Origin: Trileptium ribeirensis
Taxonomy: Eukaryota; Nematoda; Enoplea; Enoplida; Thoracostomopsidae
Assembly (NCBI GenBank): GCA_030248225.1
Contig: JASANE010021023.1
Span: 1-33,082, forward strand
DNA length: 33,082 nt
Reading direction: 5' to 3'
The translations under genes were made by a program, and so were the position numbers. Shown here piece by piece: positions 32,659-33,082 of this stretch (the first letter of the stretch is position 1; each line of letters starts with the position of its first letter). The notes below the pieces were generated by a model. The model was given only the letters and a program-made list of their open reading frames with translations, did no database searches and had not been told where the DNA came from.

Positions 32659-33082
32659 TGTATACTTGGTTAGTATTATTTGTTAATAATTCTAAATTAC
32701 AACCAATATGTTGTAATTTAGATAATATATATAACATATAACAAAATAATATATAACCAATAATATTTTGAGCTCAAAATTTGAGCAAAAAGTTTGAGCG
32801 TGTGAACACGCCTTTAGACGTAAACTATAACAGAGCTTTCACACAATTAAAATTTTCTGTCTTAGTTCGAGCTCAAACTTTGAAAAGACTTTGAACAAAA
32901 TTTGGTCACATGTCGACGGGATTTTGTAATATGAAAAAAATTGCCGAATTCATCAAAATTTTAATTTGCATGCTTACAATACTTTGGTTAATTTTGTTTC
33001 GAAATTCTTTTTTGTTTGTTCTGGTAATCCTAGTTTTTCAAAATTGAAATAGCACTTATACGTTACAATTGTTTATACGAGG
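32659..33082 (-). promoter_or_regulatory. AKR upstream region with weak promoter-like elements
   Basis: The 424 bp upstream of the ATG. On the minus strand, ATTGG followed by TTATATATTATT lies at 32745-32761, about 90-100 nt before the ATG, and could be a CCAAT/TATA pair. It also holds a perfect 14-bp palindrome TTTTGAGCTCAAAA (32766-32779) and an 11-bp inverted repeat (AAAGTTTGAGC at 32789-32799, its reverse complement at 32871-32881). AT-rich sequence makes TATA-like matches cheap. No CpG island is visible. Confidence 0.25.

Noticed and set aside
32471..32737. Minus-strand 88-residue protein at the AKR start
   Set aside because: It is a shifted frame of exon 1; only the other frame gives the conserved MPLVGLGT sequence and a matching donor.

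Overview
The window is AT-rich eukaryotic DNA, almost certainly from an animal and most likely an invertebrate. It has one protein gene in small exons with GT-AG introns, long non-coding stretches, and many tandem and inverted repeats. No bacterial-style operon, ribosome binding site, rRNA or convincing intact tRNA is visible. The species cannot be named from the sequence; a tunicate-like or similar marine invertebrate genome is only a guess.

Right half (16.3-33.1 kb): a complete-looking aldo-keto reductase (AKR1-like) gene on the minus strand. I assembled nine coding exons by hand, from ATG at 32658 to TAA at 16552. They join in frame into a 314-residue protein. It carries the full AKR catalytic tetrad (Asp45, Tyr50, Lys79, His112), the nucleotide-binding residues Ser162, Asn163, Gln184 and Tyr210, and the IPKS...R...N cofactor motif (273-283). 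All eight introns are GT-AG; seven are phase 0 and one is phase 2. The protein ends about 13 residues earlier than typical AKR1 enzymes, and a splice-donor-like GTAAGC overlaps the stop codon, so a further small 3' exon is possible.

The introns are full of repeats. Intron 6 is mostly a 72-bp satellite (20381-22389) with an odd, nearly T-free interruption. Intron 8 has a 124-bp tandem repeat and a 271-bp inverted-repeat element. Intron 7 has a 144-bp duplication. Intron 3 has a roughly 500-bp inverted-repeat element inserted into an older dispersed repeat, and a paralogous copy in intron 2 preserves the uninterrupted version. Intron 2 also holds a 116-bp inverted-repeat element.

Left half (1-16.3 kb): no gene that I can establish. 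It holds a run of seven short hairpins with compensating stem changes (2311-2542), a 68-bp tandem repeat (2861-3101), a cluster of TGTCACG-containing degenerate repeats (6880-7290), a 196-bp tandem repeat (9130-9840), a 649-bp fold-back element (10303-10951), a roughly 250-bp tandem repeat (13545-14260) and a CpG-rich patch with six TTCGCG/CGCGAA hexamers (15440-15772). A possible signal-peptide-encoding first exon lies near 8430 on the plus strand, at low confidence.

The most unusual signal is the seven-hairpin array: the sixth stem base pair switches between G-C and C-G with both arms changing together.
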